The notes under the pieces were generated by a model, which was not told where the DNA came from, did not search any database, and worked only from the letters and a program-made list of their open reading frames with translations. The position numbers and the translations under genes are program-made. This document shows, piece after piece, positions 6,264 through 7,815 of a DNA stretch of 7,815 nucleotides. The stretch comes from Cyanobacteria bacterium T3Sed10_344R1. GTDB lineage: Bacteria > Cyanobacteriota > Cyanobacteriia > Phormidesmidales > Phormidesmidaceae. The stretch covers positions 1-7,815 of the forward strand of contig PXDR01000180.1 of the NCBI GenBank assembly GCA_003566335.1, given 5' to 3'. Each line of letters begins with the position of its first letter. The first letter of the stretch is position 1.

Positions 6264-6269
6264 TTGACA
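6264..6269 (+). promoter_or_regulatory. Perfect -35 hexamer (TTGACA) upstream of the histidine kinase gene
   Basis: TTGACA matches the -35 consensus exactly and lies 30 bp before the kinase ATG. The hexamer 17 bp downstream (TTGAGA, 6287-6292) is a poor -10, and a start from it would fall at about 6299-6300, giving a leaderless message. Either it is a weak internal promoter or a chance match, and the kinase is cotranscribed with the binding protein. Confidence 0.22.
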
Positions 6270-6288
6270 AAGGCAATTCACCCGTTTT

Positions 6289-6294
6289 GAGAAG
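6289..6294 (+). promoter_or_regulatory. Weak ribosome binding site of the histidine kinase gene
   Basis: GAGAAG lies 5 nt before the ATG at 6300. It is a modest Shine-Dalgarno match at a suitable distance and supports this start. Confidence 0.4.
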
Positions 6295-6299
6295 TTGCC

Positions 6300-7815
6300 A
6301 TGTTTCAGATTTCGCTGCCGAGCCTGTCTCCTCGCCCTAAGGCGGTTGCCCCATCAGTTTCCTCAGCCTCATCGTCTCCTGATTCTGAAGTTCGTGGCAG
6401 CCGACGCAATCGCTGGATGCGCGTGTTGATTGGTGCGGTCACCCTGGGGGTCACCGCCGGGGCTTACTACAGTTACCAGGTGGTGCGAAACATCACGCGG
6501 GAAGGGCTACAGCAGCGGGCGCTTCTGGAAGTCGAACAGGGAGCCGAAGATATTGACCAGTGGCTGACGCGGCTCCAGGCAAACTTACAGACTTTAGCCG
6601 ACACCCCCCTAGTTAAATCTCCAGCAGAGCCAGATGGGGAAGCGTTGGAGGCGTATTTGCGATCGCAAGTCGTCCGCATTGAGGCCTTAGCCAGCCTGTC
6701 CCTCGCCACCCCAGACGGTCAGGGCACCAGCCTCACCGGATCTAGCCTGGATTTATCCGATCGGCCTTACTTCCAAGCCGCCCTCGCTGGGGAACTGACG
6801 GTCAGCAACCCGGTGGCAGAAGACGACAGTACCGTGGTTGCGATCGCAGTACCGATCAAAACCGCATTTGACCTCAACGCCGTACCCACCGGAGTTCTGC
6901 TGGGCTACGTCAACCTAGAGCGCATCCAGCTTGTAATCGACAGCCTCAGCTACGGCCCCGGCAGCTACGCCTTTTTGCTCAACGCCGACGGCGAAGTGCT
7001 GCTAGCGCCCGACTCAGAAACCGAGTCTCTCTTGGGGGAAGTGCTCAACAACCCCCAGCTGAGCAACAGCATCACCAATCAGTTACGCAGCTTTGACCTC
7101 ACCCCCATCAACGGCAGCCCCCAGTATCTAGCCCACCTGCCGCTCCAGGGCAGCGACTGGTCATTGGGCATGGTGATCCCCCGGGCCAACATTGAATCTC
7201 AACTACGATTGCTCGACGGCCTCGCCGCCATCGTCGCAGCCCTAGCAATCGCGATGATTTTGATGCTGACCTGGATTCAAGCCCTAGAGCAAAACAACCT
7301 GAAAAAGCTGAAAGCTGCCGCCGACCAAGAAAAAGCCACCGCCACCGCCGCCAACCAAGCCAAAAGTGAATTCTTGGCCAACATGAGCCACGAACTTCGC
7401 ACCCCACTCAACGGCATCCTCGGCTATGCCCAAGCCCTCAACCGGGCTCCCCACCTCACAGAACAAGATCAGCACAGCGTTGACGTGATTTATCAGTGCG
7501 GTCGGCACCTGCTGACCCTGATTAACGACGTGCTGGATATTTCCAAAATTGAAGCCAGCCGCATGGAGCTGTTCCCCAGCGAAGTTCACCTGCCCTCCCT
7601 ACTCCAGGGCATCGTGGAAATTTGCGGCATTCGGGCTAAACAGCAAAACATTGAACTGCACTACCAGCCCGACCCCGATCTGCCCACCGGCATCCGGGCC
7701 GACGAAAAGCGGCTGCGGCAAGTGCTGATCAACCTGGTGGGCAACGCCGTCAAGTTCACCAAAAAAGGCAGCGTCACCTTTACCGTTTCCGTGATTGAGA
7801 CCCACAGCCCGACCC
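6300..7815 (+). CDS. Membrane sensor histidine kinase with dCache-like periplasmic domain, C-terminus cut by window edge
   Basis: The frame is open from the ATG at 6300 to the window end (505 codons visible). A Ser/Pro-rich cytoplasmic N-terminus (1-36) precedes transmembrane helix 1 (~40-56). The extracytoplasmic sensor (~60-303) shows dCache hallmarks: a membrane-proximal helix, then SDRPYFQAALAG (153-164) and, in the distal half, GPGSYAFLLNADGEVL (219-234). TM2 is ~305-325. There is no HAMP domain; an Ala/Lys/Glu-rich coiled coil (~328-356) leads straight into HisKA with the H-box SEFLANMSHELRTPLNG and phosphoacceptor H364. The ATPase domain begins near 468 with N-box DEKRLRQVLINLVGNAVKFT (N478, N482). 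The rest of the ATPase domain, and perhaps receiver domains as in many cyanobacterial relatives, would lie beyond the window. It autophosphorylates at H364 in response to an extracytoplasmic signal; the ligand is unknown. The gene is codirectional with the binding-protein gene and may form an operon with it. Confidence 0.93.
   Translation, partial: MFQISLPSLSPRPKAVAPSVSSASSSPDSEVRGSRRNRWMRVLIGAVTLGVTAGAYYSYQVVRNITREGLQQRALLEVEQGAEDIDQWLTRLQANLQTLADTPLVKSPAEPDGEALEAYLRSQVVRIEALASLSLATPDGQGTSLTGSSLDLSDRPYFQAALAGELTVSNPVAEDDSTVVAIAVPIKTAFDLNAVPTGVLLGYVNLERIQLVIDSLSYGPGSYAFLLNADGEVLLAPDSETESLLGEVLNNPQLSNSITNQLRSFDLTPINGSPQYLAHLPLQGSDWSLGMVIPRANIESQLRLLDGLAAIVAALAIAMILMLTWIQALEQNNLKKLKAAADQEKATATAANQAKSEFLANMSHELRTPLNGILGYAQALNRAPHLTEQDQHSVDVIYQCGRHLLTLINDVLDISKIEASRMELFPSEVHLPSLLQGIVEICGIRAKQQNIELHYQPDPDLPTGIRADEKRLRQVLINLVGNAVKFTKKGSVTFTVSVIETHSPT

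Larger units (their letters stand above)
77..6847. repeat. Ten dispersed HIP1 palindromes (GCGATCGC)
   Basis: Exact GCGATCGC octamers begin at 77, 2084, 2362, 2960, 3745, 3936, 4445, 5615, 6659 and 6840. Nine lie inside coding sequence and one (3936) lies in the kinase leader. An octamer is expected about once per 65 kb in random sequence of balanced composition, so this density is a lineage signature of HIP1-rich cyanobacteria. The role of HIP1 is not settled; the entry spans the first to the last copy. Confidence 0.95.

Noticed and set aside
7108..7805. Minus-strand open frames opposite the histidine kinase
   Set aside because: These are shadows of the sensor kinase frame, which carries the H-box and N-box. 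Gly/Trp-rich translations are typical of antisense GC-rich DNA.

Overview
The window looks like cyanobacterial chromosome. The palindrome GCGATCGC (HIP1, the highly iterated palindrome of many cyanobacteria) occurs ten times in 7.8 kb, far above chance. The protein architectures (a giant Ser/Thr kinase-AAA protein of the HstK type and a Cache-domain histidine kinase) are typical of large-genome filamentous cyanobacteria. The GC-rich coding sequence would fit a Leptolyngbya/Nodosilinea-like lineage, but that placement is inference.

Layout. Bases 1-3918 (minus strand) hold the first 1306 codons of one very large signalling protein: a Ser/Thr kinase domain, then a STAND-type AAA ATPase, then a long helical (TPR-like) region. 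Its C-terminus, expected to be GAF plus histidine kinase, lies beyond base 1. Bases 3919-4242 are a divergent intergenic region with an 11-bp tandem array and a 13-bp tandem duplication. Bases 4243-5019 (plus) encode a YdfG-type short-chain dehydrogenase. Bases 5020-5263 are intergenic, with direct repeats, a possible stem-loop and a promoter candidate. Bases 5264-6172 (plus) encode a family 3 solute-binding lipoprotein with a twin-arginine signal. A 127-bp gap with another 11-bp tandem duplication follows. From 6300 to the window end (plus) runs the first 505 codons of a membrane sensor histidine kinase with an extracytoplasmic dCache-like domain, a HisKA domain and the start of the ATPase domain.

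How the parts may work together. The binding protein has no ABC permease or ATPase beside it within the window and sits directly upstream of a periplasmic-sensing histidine kinase, so it may present a ligand to the kinase rather than feed a transporter (inference). The dehydrogenase is probably a separate metabolic gene. The giant kinase is divergently transcribed and shares its upstream region with the dehydrogenase.

The most unusual DNA-level signal is that all three intergenic gaps carry perfect or degenerate tandem repeats with periods of 11-13 bp, close to one helical turn. The longest is seven units upstream of the dehydrogenase. I found no RNA genes, CRISPR arrays, insertion sequences or clear T-run terminators.
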